DNA of 64,000 nucleotides from JAPLJM01 sp963708515. Its GTDB lineage: Bacteria; Desulfobacterota; Syntrophia; Syntrophales; Fen-1087. The notes beneath the pieces are model-generated. The model saw nothing but the letters and a program-made list of their open reading frames with translations, ran no database searches and was not told where the DNA came from. Shown here in pieces: positions 8,995-17,835 of this stretch. The translations under genes and the position numbers were made by a program. The DNA lies in assembly GCA_963708515.1 (NCBI GenBank), contig CAVPSX010000023.1, positions 193,946 to 257,945 of the forward strand. The letters run 5' to 3'. Every line of letters begins with the position of its first letter. The stretch's first letter is position 1.

Positions 8995-9733
8995 CGTCTA
9001 TGCTCCCGCATATCTTATAATTACAGATACTCAAATCCGTCAGCATGGGCAGGGCGTCGTTCAAAGGACCCACATACGCCAGGCGTCCGTGATTTACAAG
9101 CAAAACGATGTCCGCCGCCTCGAGAAAAGCGCGGTTATGGCTGACCACAATCGTTGTCGTGTGATGTTTATCCTGCTCCCGCTTCAACAGACTGACCATG
9201 GGACCGATGGTCCAGAGATCGATCCCGGTATCCGGCTCGTCATAGATGGCCAGTTTGGGGTTCCGGGCAATCGTGGTGGCCAGCTCGATCTTCTTGATTT
9301 CCCCGCCGGAGAGTTTGGCATCCACGGGCTGGTCGAGAAAGGAAAGCGAACAAATACCGACTCGGCGCAGAAGAGCCAGCAGTGTCATTTCGTCATCGGT
9401 CCCGGCCGCGATGGCAAGCAGATCCCGGAAGGTAATCCCCTTGAACCGCGCCGGATGCTGGAAACTGTAACTGATGCCCGCTTCGGCGCGCTCGGTGATG
9501 GAAAGTCCGATAATGCTTTTCCCGTCGAACAGAATGTCCCCGGCCGTAGCCGGATTGATGCCCATAATAAGTTTGGCCAGGGTCGTTTTCCCGCTGCCGT
9601 TGGGGCCCGTCATGGCATAAAATTTCCCCTTTTCAAAGGTAAAATTGACGCCATCGATAATGGTCCGCATGGACGCGCCATTATCTGCATCCGCAACGGG
9701 CACGGAAAAATAAAGATCTTTCAGCTCGAGCAT
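8975..9733 (-). CDS. sufC: SufC Fe-S assembly ATPase
   Basis: Soluble ABC-type ATPase that drives the SufB/D scaffold. About 252 residues. Walker A GPNGSGKTT, signature LSGGEIKKIELA, Walker B KLAIYDEPDTGID and the H-loop VVSHN are all visible, in SufC rather than transporter context. The ATG at 9733 (MLELKDLYF) has AAGGAG six bases upstream and is preferred over the in-frame TTG two codons earlier. It is the first gene of a two-gene unit with the short SufB/D gene that follows. The membrane domains of a transporter are absent, supporting the SUF role. Confidence 0.94.
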   Translation of the reverse strand: MLELKDLYFSVPVADADNGASMRTIIDGVNFTFEKGKFYAMTGPNGSGKTTLAKLIMGINPATAGDILFDGKSIIGLSITERAEAGISYSFQHPARFKGITFRDLLAIAAGTDDEMTLLALLRRVGICSLSFLDQPVDAKLSGGEIKKIELATTIARNPKLAIYDEPDTGIDLWTIGPMVSLLKREQDKHHTTTIVVSHNRAFLEAADIVLLVNHGRLAYVGPLNDALPMLTDLSICNYKICGSIDDVKCFR

Positions 9734-9802
9734 ATGCAACTCCTTAAAATAATTGATGCTCCATGATCTATTTGCGCGCTTCTCCGGATGGTCATGTCCC
9801 GG

Positions 9803-10615
9803 CTACAGGTAAGATCGCCCGCCCTGGTAGTGCTTCCGGTAATAGGCATGAGACAGCTTGTCCGTGCGGATTTTCTTGCCCCTACCGGGCGCATGGATGA
9901 ACTGCCCGTCTCCGGCATAAACACCGACGTGGGAAATCTTGCCGGCTCCCGAGATTGAAAAAAATACAAGATCGCCTTTCTCCAACTTTTTTTCTTCGAC
10001 GGGGGCGCCGGCCTCAAATTGTTCGCGTGACACGCGCGGAAGGTCGAGTCCATTGAGCTGGTAAACGGCCATGGCCAGCCCGCTGCAATCGAAACCCGCT
10101 TCCGGGGACGTTCCACCCCAGAGATAGGGAACACCGATAAAACGCCTCGCTGTTTTGATCAATTCCTCCCGGAGATAAGCATCGCCGTACTGCGCCTGCC
10201 CGGCAGCGGCGTACTCACCCGGGGTGACGACATAAAATGCATCAATGACGCCCACGGCCTGAAGCAACTCGGCACGCTCACGCGCTTCCTGACGGGATGG
10301 AAAATTACCGAATTGAACCTTGTAAACGCTTTTATCCGCAACGAAGTAGGTGGCATTCAAGCCGCCTGTCTGCAAGGTTTCCGTCAGCCGCGCGGCGTTC
10401 TCCACCTTTGCAAATGCACCGGCTTGAATGGCGTAACCCAGCCGCGTCAACCCTTTTTTCGCCCGCGGCACGCCGGCCGCTTCCGCTGTTTTCTTCATAG
10501 CAGGTCGCGGAGGGTCTCCGCTCCGTGCGGCACAACCGGCGGCAATGAAAATACTCATCAGGATCAGGTAAAAGCCCCGACCCACTGGAACCGTCTTCGT
10601 TATCACGATGCTCAT
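9803..10615 (-). CDS. Lipoprotein with SPOR and NlpC/P60 domains
   Basis: About 270 residues from the ATG at 10615. A signal peptide ends in the lipobox-like IAAGC. An SPOR domain follows (about residues 58-125: YAIQAGAFAKVENAARLTE, VYKVQFGNFPSRQEARERA), which binds denuded septal glycan. The C-terminal NlpC/P60 cysteine peptidase has FDCSGLAM (catalytic Cys), HVGVYAG and QFIHAP (His). The likely role is cleaving stem peptides at sites of cell division or wall remodelling. A longer reading to 10753 has no signal-sequence logic. The ribosome site at 10615 is weak. It is not tied to its neighbours in an obvious operon. Confidence 0.88.
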   Translation of the reverse strand: MSIVITKTVPVGRGFYLILMSIFIAAGCAARSGDPPRPAMKKTAEAAGVPRAKKGLTRLGYAIQAGAFAKVENAARLTETLQTGGLNATYFVADKSVYKVQFGNFPSRQEARERAELLQAVGVIDAFYVVTPGEYAAAGQAQYGDAYLREELIKTARRFIGVPYLWGGTSPEAGFDCSGLAMAVYQLNGLDLPRVSREQFEAGAPVEEKKLEKGDLVFFSISGAGKISHVGVYAGDGQFIHAPGRGKKIRTDKLSHAYYRKHYQGGRSYL

Positions 10616-10850
10616 TGAGTCAGGTTCTTTAGCAGAATGTGGACATAACCTCAAGTTGATATTCAATCGATCATTTATGAATTCGAGATGGGCCATCCCG
10701 TCAGAAGGTATCATGGCCTCATATAAATTCATTGGCCCATGGTTCGGGTTCATCGCTCATTGACTTTGCCGTTGAATCGTCATAAGCTCCGCCCCCACGC
10801 TGCCGGGAGTTATACAGGCAAATTGCAGGATCTTATCCTGAAGGGGATCG

Positions 10851-12098
10851 ATGAACCGGACAAGGAATATCTACTGGGGATGGTTTGTCGTCGCAGGCGC
10901 ATTTCTGGTGCTGAGCATCAATTACGGTGCGCGCTACTGCTTCGGCGTCTTCGTGAAACCTATGGCAGCCGATTATCAGTGGTCCCGGTCCGTGATTTCC
11001 CTGGGCGCTTCCCTCAACATGCTGGTTTATTCGGTCTGCGCCATCTATATCGGCCGGCTGCTGGATAAGATGGCGCCGCGCTGGATCATCACCTGTGGCG
11101 CCCTGCTGGCGACCCTAAGCCTGATCCTAACGAGCTTCGTCAAAACCCCCATGCAGTTCTACCTGGTCTATGGCCTGCTGCTCGGGGCAGGCTCTGCCTG
11201 CATGGGGGTCGTGGTCACCAATCCCTCGGTGAGCAAGTGGTTCATTCGCAAGCGCGGGCTGGCCATCGGTATCACCACCATGGGCATCAGTTTCGGCACC
11301 ATCCTGCTGACACCTGCCGCCGGTTTTCTGGTCAAGGATTACGGCTGGCAAAGCGGGTTTCTCTTTCTGGGCGCCGTCACCTTTATCGTCGGCGTCAGCC
11401 TTTCCCAGTTGCTGCTGGGTAAAACACATCCGGAGGCCTATGGGTTGCTGCCGGACGGAGAAAAAGACCCGGCCCTGGTTGTCAAGATCCAACCGGAGTC
11501 GCATCAGACGACGCGGCTGACGGTCTCCCGCATACTGACCGATCGCCGTTTCTGGATCTTAGGCGGATCCTTCGGCATGGCGGTTATGGCCTTGATGTCT
11601 ATCTTTGTTCATCAGGTCGCTTATGCCCTGGACAACCAGATCGAAAAAGTCGCGGCCGCGTCGTCGCTCGGTGCGATCGGCCTGGCGGGATTCTGCGGCC
11701 AGTTTTTCTTCGGCTGGCTCTCGGATAGGATCAAGGACGCCAAATATGGCGCTTCCCTCGGACTATTCATGATGGCCGTTGGAATGCTCATTCTCCTGGA
11801 TGCCACGACCGCTAAGCGCCTCTATTTCTATTCGATCATATTCGGTTTCGGTTACGGCTCTCTGGCACCGATGATGCCGATCCTGACCGCCGACCGTTTC
11901 GGCCGGCATATCATGGGATCGGTTTATGGGCTTTTGACATTCCTGATCGGGATGGGCGGCGCCGTGGGTCCGATTCTGGGTGGCGTTATTTTTGACGCCC
12001 TCGGATCCTACGCCCGCGTCTGGCAATTGAACATGCTCATGCTGGCCGTTGCCGCAATCGTGATTCTGACGCTCAAGAAAGATCCTCCCGCTTCATGA
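10851..12098 (+). CDS. MFS transporter, OFA/monocarboxylate type
   Basis: 415 residues with about twelve membrane spans. The N-terminal WGWFVVAGAFLVLSINYGARY and GRLLDKMAPR (loop 2-3), and the similar GWLSDRIKDAKYG in the second half, match the oxalate:formate antiporter/monocarboxylate branch of the major facilitator superfamily. The substrate cannot be told from sequence. The ATG at 10851 follows AGGGGATCG. Monocistronic, with the pxp operon further downstream; transport of a carboxylate is inference from family only. Confidence 0.85.
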   Translation: MNRTRNIYWGWFVVAGAFLVLSINYGARYCFGVFVKPMAADYQWSRSVISLGASLNMLVYSVCAIYIGRLLDKMAPRWIITCGALLATLSLILTSFVKTPMQFYLVYGLLLGAGSACMGVVVTNPSVSKWFIRKRGLAIGITTMGISFGTILLTPAAGFLVKDYGWQSGFLFLGAVTFIVGVSLSQLLLGKTHPEAYGLLPDGEKDPALVVKIQPESHQTTRLTVSRILTDRRFWILGGSFGMAVMALMSIFVHQVAYALDNQIEKVAAASSLGAIGLAGFCGQFFFGWLSDRIKDAKYGASLGLFMMAVGMLILLDATTAKRLYFYSIIFGFGYGSLAPMMPILTADRFGRHIMGSVYGLLTFLIGMGGAVGPILGGVIFDALGSYARVWQLNMLMLAVAAIVILTLKKDPPAS

Positions 12099-12546
12099 GA
12101 TTGAATACTTGTTCGCGGCCTGCCTGAATAACGTTTGAAACGAGACCCTTGAAAAGTGACCTCACCGCCTGTGAACAACTTTCTTCAGTTTCATCCTGCT
12201 GCTGCCTACTTCTCCCCTCTCGCTTTCACAAAGGTTGACTTGTGAATCGTTGTAAGGATTGAGCATGAGGGATCGAAAGAGAGTCCTTCTGAAAATCACC
12301 CTGATCTTCAAGACTGCTGATGACCCGCATGGCGCTCTGATATTTTGGGAAAACCAGAGGATTTACCTCGTATATCTTTTGAATTAACCACGACCAGTTT
12401 CGCTGGACGGTTTTTCATTCCTCTGTAATTCGAGAATGCAGGAGATATCCCCGTACTGGGAGCGGCAGCCATGGGGGATATCGCAAGTACGAAAGGAATA
12501 ACGCAAATCGCCTGCGATACAGATCTCGGACGCATGATGGACGTTT
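12099..12546. other. Non-coding stretch, no confident gene
   Basis: No conserved gene seen. On the minus strand a TTG-initiated 80-codon reading (12550-12308) begins with a signal-like stretch (AICVIPFVLAISPMAAAP), but it has no ribosome site and no recognisable homology, so I do not call it. The sequence sits between the MFS gene and the methyltransferase-like gene, both ending here. Confidence 0.4.
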
Positions 12547-13290
12547 TCAAAGAATGCTGCGCATTTTCAGCAGCGGCAGCGCTTGCAGGCGGCTTCCATA
12601 CTCACCGCTGTCTGACAGGATCACAAAGCCCTTGGGCTTGCCTGGGGTGGTGTCCTCTCTGCCGGGCAGTGAGGGAAAGTAGGCGGCGAGATTGTGGCGG
12701 CGCAGACTTTTATCGATCAGCGCGAGATTCATGCGCTTGAAGAGGCCGCAGCGGTCGAAGGCATAGCCGTCGTCTCCCGGCACCTGGAAGTCGTCCACCA
12801 TCACCACGAAGCGCCGCCAGTGCGAGGCGATGAGCGCGACCTCCTCGGCCAAGGGGTAATCGATTCCCCAGTGGGCATCAAGGTAGAAAAAGCACTCGCA
12901 GTCGGTCAGTCCGCGCGTGCCGGCCATATCGCGCAGGAAGGCCCGGGAATCGCAGTTGTGGAGTGTGACATGTTGCACATGCCGCAGGCGGCTCTTGGCA
13001 AGAGAGTGCAGCAGCGGGTTGATCTCTGAGGAGTGGACGGGAATCCCTGCGGTCTGGGCGAAATAGCCCGCGGAGTCGCCGAGGTAAGTGCCGGTCTCGA
13101 GGATGTAGGAGAAGTTGTAAAGGCGCAGAAGTTCCGCGAAGATCCGCTTGCGGTTGATTGAGCCGTTCAGTCCAGCGGCCTCGATGGGAAGATAGTCCGG
13201 GGAGGTGAGCATTACCCGGACCGCTGTCTCGAGGTCGTTCATCCGGTCGAGCAAATCCCTGAGATAATGGTTCCTGATCGCCTTGAACAT
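12547..13290 (-). CDS. Class I SAM methyltransferase-like protein
   Basis: 247 residues. The Rossmann-type motif I is YILETGTYLGDSAGYFA (ExGxxxG), followed by a strand ending VHSSEINP (acidic residue for ribose), HNCDSRAFL, then FFYLDAHWG and VVMVDDFQVPGDDG. This order resembles class I or TylF/macrocin-type SAM methyltransferases, often found in polysaccharide or natural-product clusters; no such cluster surrounds it. The substrate is unknown. ATG at 13290 without a strong Shine-Dalgarno. It stands alone between two non-coding gaps. Confidence 0.6.
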   Translation of the reverse strand: MFKAIRNHYLRDLLDRMNDLETAVRVMLTSPDYLPIEAAGLNGSINRKRIFAELLRLYNFSYILETGTYLGDSAGYFAQTAGIPVHSSEINPLLHSLAKSRLRHVQHVTLHNCDSRAFLRDMAGTRGLTDCECFFYLDAHWGIDYPLAEEVALIASHWRRFVVMVDDFQVPGDDGYAFDRCGLFKRMNLALIDKSLRRHNLAAYFPSLPGREDTTPGKPKGFVILSDSGEYGSRLQALPLLKMRSIL

Positions 13291-13507
13291 AGATATGGTC
13301 TTTTTTCTAATTGAGTCGAGCAGACCGGTTTCTTCCGATATTTAGGTTGAGGTTTGTCTTCTCCGCTTAGCGCCTCGTTTTCTGTTGGTGCAACAATGTC
13401 TCAACCACTACCGTTTGGAACGCTTAAGGAAAATAATTACGTCTGTCAAGAGAAATCACTTTATTATCGAGCTGACAGGTTCATGATTTCCAGGTTCGTG
13501 ATTTCCA

Positions 13508-13536
13508 TTGACAGGGATCACGGAATTGTCCATAAT
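13508..13536 (+). promoter_or_regulatory. Sigma-70 promoter for pxpABC
   Basis: TTGACA and CATAAT separated by exactly 17 bases, about 80 bp before the pxpA start. A second, weaker pair (TTGAGC at 13552, TATAAT at 13577, spacer 19) lies nearer the gene. The rest of the 13291-13613 gap holds no other structure that I can recognise. Confidence 0.6.
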
Positions 13537-13613
13537 TCACGTCAAGCGCTTTTGAGCGGGATCGTTCGTGTATTTATATAATATCATTGGCTTGAATACA
13601 GATCGGCTTTGCC

Positions 13614-14399
13614 ATGACTGATTGCATCGATATCAATTGCGATATGGGCGAGTCCTTCGGGGCTTACACCATCGGCCGGGATGAGGAGGTCATCCGTTAC
13701 ATCTCTTCGGCCAGCATCGCCTGCGGTTTCCACGCTGGGGACCCGTCGGTCATGGAAAAAACAGTGCTTCTCTGCCTTAGCCATGGCGTCAGTGCAGGCG
13801 CCCATCCCGGGTACCCCGACCTGAGGGGCTTCGGCAGGCGGTCCCTGAATATGAGCCCGGAGGAATTGATTCATGATGTAATCTATCAGGTGGGCGCCCT
13901 TAAGGGGTTCCTGGCCCTGCATGATCTGCCATTGCAGCATGTCAAACTGCACGGCGCCCTCTACAACGATCTGGTGAATCAAGCTGATTTGCTGTTGATG
14001 CTGGCCGGTCGTATCGGCAAAGCCTTCGGCAATCCCATCTTCCTGGGATTGGCTACAACGCAAGCGACTGAATTCAAGAGAACGGCCAAGCGGCAGGGAC
14101 ACAGAATCGCCCTCGAAGCCTTTCCGGACAGGGCTTACACCGATACGGGGGAACTTCTCCCTCGCAAGCAGCCCGGCGCGGTGCTCAAGGATCCGGATGA
14201 AATCGCCGCCCGAGCCGTCAGGATGGTCCGGGAGAAGGGGATCGAAAGCGTGAATGGACACTGGATCGACCTCGACATCGACACCCTTTGCATCCACGGC
14301 GACAATCCGGAAAGCATCGAGGCCGCAAAAAAGATGATCGTCCGGTTTAAGCAGGAAAATATCCGCATCAGCCCCCTGTCGGAGTTGGTCGACCCATGA
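13614..14399 (+). CDS. pxpA: 5-oxoprolinase subunit A (LamB/YcsF family)
   Basis: Subunit A of the ATP-dependent prokaryotic 5-oxoprolinase PxpABC, which opens 5-oxo-L-proline (pyroglutamate) to glutamate. 261 residues, the usual length. Family landmarks: DINCDMGESFG at the N terminus, IACGFHAGDPSVM, SAGAHPGYPDLRGFGRR, VKLHGALYN, FPDRAYTDTGELLPR and the C-terminal DTLCIHGDNP. It overlaps pxpB by four bases (ATGA), so the three genes form a coupled operon behind the promoter at 13508. The ribosome site is weak. Confidence 0.95.
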   Translation: MTDCIDINCDMGESFGAYTIGRDEEVIRYISSASIACGFHAGDPSVMEKTVLLCLSHGVSAGAHPGYPDLRGFGRRSLNMSPEELIHDVIYQVGALKGFLALHDLPLQHVKLHGALYNDLVNQADLLLMLAGRIGKAFGNPIFLGLATTQATEFKRTAKRQGHRIALEAFPDRAYTDTGELLPRKQPGAVLKDPDEIAARAVRMVREKGIESVNGHWIDLDIDTLCIHGDNPESIEAAKKMIVRFKQENIRISPLSELVDP

Positions 14400-15040
14400 A
14401 TCTATCTCGCTATGGGGAAGACGGAATCCGAGTCCTCTTCGGGGACGTCATTGATTTGAATGTCCATGAGAAGGTCCGGCGTTTTTTTTATTTCCTTAAA
14501 TCCTTGCAACGGCCGGATATCGTCGACATCATCCCCAGCTTCCGATCCTGCCTGGTCCGCTTCGATCTCCGGCAGACAACCTATGAGCAGCTATCGTCCC
14601 TGATCCTGGAAGCACAACAGCAGGCGCTGTCGGTCCATGCGCTCCCGGCCCCCGCCACTCATGAGATCCCCGTACATTACGGCGGCGAATACGGACCTGA
14701 CATGGCCTTTGTCCGTTCCCATACGGGGCTGACAGACAATGAGATCATTGATATCCATACCGGCGTGGTATATACCGTTTATGCAGTCGGCTTCGTCCCG
14801 GGATTTCCCTATCTGGGCACGTTGGATAAGAGATTGGAGGTCCCCCGTCTGGAGACGCCCCGTGTCCGGATTTCCGGGGGATCCGTTGGGATCGCCCAGC
14901 GACAGACCGGCGTTTATCCCTTTCCGTCGCCTGCCGGCTGGCGCATTATTGGCCGTACGGAAGTGCGCCTTTTTAATCCGCAAGAGAAACCGCACAGTCT
15001 CCTGCAGATCGGCGACAAGGTGAAATTCATAAATCTATGA
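14396..15040 (+). CDS. pxpB: 5-oxoprolinase subunit B (KipI family)
   Basis: 214 residues. It works with PxpC as the carboxyltransferase/allophanate-hydrolase-like half of 5-oxoprolinase. Signature VGFVPGFPYLGTLD, RISGGSVGIAQRQTGVYPFPSPAGWRIIGRT and LFNPQEKPHSLLQIGD match the KipI/PxpB family (cyclophilin-like C-terminal domain). The start overlaps the pxpA stop and the end overlaps the pxpC start by four bases. KipI, the B. subtilis sporulation kinase inhibitor, is the same family; genomic context favours the metabolic role. Confidence 0.94.
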   Translation: MNLSRYGEDGIRVLFGDVIDLNVHEKVRRFFYFLKSLQRPDIVDIIPSFRSCLVRFDLRQTTYEQLSSLILEAQQQALSVHALPAPATHEIPVHYGGEYGPDMAFVRSHTGLTDNEIIDIHTGVVYTVYAVGFVPGFPYLGTLDKRLEVPRLETPRVRISGGSVGIAQRQTGVYPFPSPAGWRIIGRTEVRLFNPQEKPHSLLQIGDKVKFINL

Positions 15041-15993
15041 TTGAAATCATCAACCCCGGTTGGCCGTCGTTGATTGTGGACGGCGGGCGTTTCGGCGAGG
15101 CTGCGGTAGGCGTCCCTCCGTCGTCTGCACTGGACCGTTACGCCTGCAGGGCGCTGCAATGGTTGATCGGCCACGCGGCCGACACGCCTGTTCTGGAAGT
15201 CATCGGCACTAATTTCGCTCTAAGATTCCATCATGCCATGACTTGCGCCATCACGGGCGCCAGGGTCAAGGCCACCCTCGATGATCAGCCCGTCCGGCCC
15301 TGGATGTCATTTCAGGCCGATCCAGGCAGTCTGCTGCGGATTCAGGAGGTGGTGGAGGGTCTTCGGTATTATATCGGTTTTTCCGGAACGATGGACCTGG
15401 AACGAGTGATGAACAGTTTCACCACCAATCTGGAATGCGGTTTCGGCGGTTATCAGGGCCGGATCCTGAAAGCGGGAGACCGTCTCGCGTTCACAGAAAT
15501 ATGCGAGGTTGAACGAAGCGCCGTCCCGGAAAGCGCAATCCCCCCCATGCGCCCGCCTCACCGCCTGCGTGTTGTCGCCGGCCCTGAAATATCCTTTTTT
15601 ACGGACGAGTCGCGCAACCGCTTCATGGATCGGGACATGTCCGTCATCTACGATGTTTCTGCACAGACAAACCGGACCGGGATCCGGCTGGAGGGCGAAC
15701 CGCTTTGCTTCCGGGAAGGGGTCGAAAGGAGCATTATTTCGGAAGGCATCTTGCCGGGGACGGTTCAGATACCGGGAGACGGGCGGCCGATTATCATGCT
15801 CTACGAGCGCACCATCGGCGGCTATGCCCGAATCGCGCTGGTGGTCAAGTCAGATCATGACCGCCTCGCCCACATGAAGCCCGGCGATCCCGTGCTGTTC
15901 GAATTAATCGGCATCAAGGAAGCCAGTCAGCTCTGGGAAGCCACAAGCAGGAGCATGGATTCCCTGGATACAAGTATCAGGCATATAAAATGA
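15037..15993 (+). CDS. pxpC: 5-oxoprolinase subunit C (KipA family)
   Basis: 318 residues, biotin-dependent carboxyltransferase-like domain. Family motifs: NPGWPSLIVDGGR, GVPPSSALDRYACRA, DTPVLEVIGTNFALRFH, NLECGFGGYQGRILKAGDRL, and the C-terminal IIMLYERTIGGYARIA with LAHMKPGDPVLFE. It is the last gene of pxpABC; an IS inserted 36 bp downstream leaves the frame intact. A transporter for 5-oxoproline is not adjacent, although the MFS gene lies about 1.5 kb upstream. Confidence 0.94.
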   Translation: MIEIINPGWPSLIVDGGRFGEAAVGVPPSSALDRYACRALQWLIGHAADTPVLEVIGTNFALRFHHAMTCAITGARVKATLDDQPVRPWMSFQADPGSLLRIQEVVEGLRYYIGFSGTMDLERVMNSFTTNLECGFGGYQGRILKAGDRLAFTEICEVERSAVPESAIPPMRPPHRLRVVAGPEISFFTDESRNRFMDRDMSVIYDVSAQTNRTGIRLEGEPLCFREGVERSIISEGILPGTVQIPGDGRPIIMLYERTIGGYARIALVVKSDHDRLAHMKPGDPVLFELIGIKEASQLWEATSRSMDSLDTSIRHIK

Positions 15994-16028
15994 AAAAGCG
16001 GCACAGGCAACCTGCAGCCGATATTCGC

Positions 16029-16081
16029 GTTACCCAGGGAAGAGGGATAGGAGGTAACGTTGCCTCATAAAGAATGTTACC
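16029..16081 (+). repeat. IS left terminal inverted repeat
   Basis: Holds an outer GTTACCC and an inner CTCATA-N4-ATGTTACC, and overlaps the last codons of the transposase gene. It also holds the small palindrome GAGGTAACGTTGCCTC (16051-16066). Pairs with the inverted copy at 17265-17317. Confidence 0.75.
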
Positions 16082-17234
16082 CTGGCTTGATATGCGAGCA
16101 GATCCGTTTTAGTTTCTTTTCCATGGTTTTTCTTAACAGGAAAGGGTTGTTCTTTTCAAGTAGTTTGGAGAGGGCCTGTTTCATGGAATCAGAGATATCA
16201 GGTGAAGCCATGATTCTCTGGTAAGGGGTTTTTGGGGAGTCATGGTGTTTGATGGTTTTAGGTCCGGATCTTTCTTTGGCGATGAGTTTTACGGAAGGGC
16301 AGAAGAAGTTATGAAAGAGCCGCCATTCTTTTGTGTAGAGGTGATTGAGGAGAGGGACGATGGGGGGTTGATCTAATCTTTCGTACCCCAGCCATTGTCT
16401 TACGTGCGTCCAGTTTTTCTGTTCGATGTGTGCGTTATCGTCTTTGTGATAGGCCCTGCTGCGGGTAAAGCGGACGGGTTGATTTCGTTGGGAGAAGTGA
16501 CGGAAGAGGTGGTAATTGAGGAACTCTGAGCCGTTATCGGAATCGAAGCCGAGGAGAGGAAACGGCAGGGATTTTTCAATATCCTTGATCTGTTCCAGTA
16601 CCCCGGTTTCTCCTTTTCCCCAGACGGCACGTTGCTCGGTCCATCCGGTGGCGATATCGACGGTGTCGAGGGTATAGACGAACATACCCGATAGGGATTC
16701 TCCGCAATGGGCGACGGTATCGGCCTCGAGGAACCCTGGTTTTGATTCGTCCCATTGATTGGTTTGGATGGGTATTTGTTTTCTTAAGAGGGTTCCCGGC
16801 TTGGTTGTTGATCGGCCCCTTTTTTGATATTGGATTCGGGTGGGTGCAAGAAGGCGGTCAATGGTTGCCGGAGAGATTGCCAGCAGGGCATTCGTGACTT
16901 CCGGAGGAAGCTTTCCGAACAATTGATCATATCCGGGCAGCCAGATCGGCAGAATGGCTTTCAGGCGTTTTGAGCAGGGAAGATTGGCTGCAAGCCAGAT
17001 CTGTTTTAGCGGGGTGATGATCTCGTCTTTGCGGTAAACGGGCTTTGGCCCCCGTCTCTTTGGCTTGGGCTTCGTAAATCGTTTGAAACCGCGCAAGAGC
17101 CTGATGGCGTATTTACGGTGATAGCCGGAGGTTGCGCAGAACTCGTTAAGGATGAAGGTTTTTTCGATGTGGGAGGCATTTTTATAGCGCCGATGCGCGG
17201 CTTCCGTGTACTCTTTTTTTGATCGCGGACTCAT
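16077..17234 (-). CDS. DDE transposase with integrase core (rve) domain
   Basis: 385 residues, full length. The N-terminal third is a DNA-binding region (RYKNASHIEKTFILNEFC, then the basic KPKPKRRGPKPVYRKDEI). The retroviral-integrase catalytic core carries the acidic triad in FLEADTVAH, FDSDNGSEF and DDNAHIEQKN. The C-terminal part is Lys/Arg rich. ATG at 17234 follows AGGAGGG. I could not place it with certainty in an IS family; integrase-core families related to IS481/IS3 are the nearest in type. The frame is undisturbed, so the element may still be active. Confidence 0.85.
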   Translation of the reverse strand: MSPRSKKEYTEAAHRRYKNASHIEKTFILNEFCATSGYHRKYAIRLLRGFKRFTKPKPKRRGPKPVYRKDEIITPLKQIWLAANLPCSKRLKAILPIWLPGYDQLFGKLPPEVTNALLAISPATIDRLLAPTRIQYQKRGRSTTKPGTLLRKQIPIQTNQWDESKPGFLEADTVAHCGESLSGMFVYTLDTVDIATGWTEQRAVWGKGETGVLEQIKDIEKSLPFPLLGFDSDNGSEFLNYHLFRHFSQRNQPVRFTRSRAYHKDDNAHIEQKNWTHVRQWLGYERLDQPPIVPLLNHLYTKEWRLFHNFFCPSVKLIAKERSGPKTIKHHDSPKTPYQRIMASPDISDSMKQALSKLLEKNNPFLLRKTMEKKLKRICSHIKPG

Positions 17235-17264
17235 GATTATCCCTCCTTTTGGAAGTCGATGTTC

Positions 17265-17317
17265 GGTAACATCGAATTATGAGTCAACGATCCTTTTTAC
17301 TCACCTCCTTGGGTAAC
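17265..17317 (-). repeat. IS right terminal inverted repeat
   Basis: On the minus strand it reads GTTACCC (tip) to CTCATA-N5-ATGTTACC (inner copy). A further CTCATA stands just outside the tip (17322-17327), so the CTCATA/GTTACC pair occurs three times around this element, twice at this end. Such iterated sites may be transposase contacts. Confidence 0.7.
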
Positions 17318-17348
17318 ATTTAATATGAGTCAATTGGCCATTATTCCA

Positions 17349-17377
17349 TTGACACTCCGTGCCGTTTTGCTTATACT
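17349..17377 (+). promoter_or_regulatory. Sigma-70 promoter for ppnP
   Basis: TTGACA followed by exactly 17 bases and TATACT, about 70 bp ahead of the ppnP start and 32 bp outside the right tip of the IS. Strong match to consensus on both boxes. Confidence 0.65.
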
Positions 17378-17448
17378 GACGATAGATGTCGCGCCTTATA
17401 AAATCATAAGGCATGCCGATGCCATCGGGATAAATATGGAGGTGATTG

Positions 17449-17835
17449 ATGACAGGAAAAATTCCGGTACGATTCGACGGCGTCAGCATAATCTGTAAAG
17501 CCAATGTATACTATGACGGACAGGTGACAAGCCATAATGTTTTATTTAAAGACGGGACGAAAAAGAGACTCGGCTTGATTCGTCCGGGCGTTTACAAGTT
17601 CAGAACCGAAGACCTTGAAAGAATGGACATCACATCCGGAAGCTGTCGCGTGCGTCAGGCTGATGAGGGACAATGGGTCACGTATCAGGCCGGCGCCACT
17701 TTCGTGGTGCCTGGCTGGTCCTATTTCGAAATAGCAGTGGACAAAGGAGTCTTGGAATATATCAGCTCGTTTGAAACGCATTTGAATAAAAAGACCTATC
17801 TTTCGACTGAGTACCCGAGCGTGGACCGGCAGTAA
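17449..17835 (+). CDS. ppnP: Pyrimidine/purine nucleoside phosphorylase PpnP-like
   Basis: 128 residues; a single-domain cupin of the DUF1255/PpnP (YaiE) family that phosphorolyses several nucleosides. Recognised by KANVYYDGQVTSHNVLF, KRLGLIRPGVYKFRTED, MDITSGSCRV and the C-terminal YQAGATFVVPGWSYFEI. It carries about 15 extra residues at the N terminus and 15 at the C terminus compared with the 94-residue E. coli protein. ATG at 17449 with GGAGG seven bases upstream is preferred over the TTG at 17446. Single gene behind its own promoter. Confidence 0.85.
   Translation: MTGKIPVRFDGVSIICKANVYYDGQVTSHNVLFKDGTKKRLGLIRPGVYKFRTEDLERMDITSGSCRVRQADEGQWVTYQAGATFVVPGWSYFEIAVDKGVLEYISSFETHLNKKTYLSTEYPSVDRQ

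Larger units (their letters stand above)
16029..17317. mobile_element. Complete insertion sequence, about 1.29 kb
   Basis: One transposase gene (16077-17234, minus) is bounded by matching ends. GTTACCC is at the left tip (16029) and its inverse GGGTAAC at the right tip (17317). A second GTTACC copy stands exactly 47 bases inside each tip (left 16076, right 17270). The intervening 53-base terminal segments are imperfect inverted repeats. No clear target duplication is visible in the flanks. The element lies between pxpC and the ppnP promoter without breaking either. Confidence 0.8.

Noticed and set aside
12308..12550. 80-codon minus frame with signal-like N terminus
   Set aside because: TTG start without ribosome site, no family, sits just past the methyltransferase-like gene; kept only as a remark in the gap entry.
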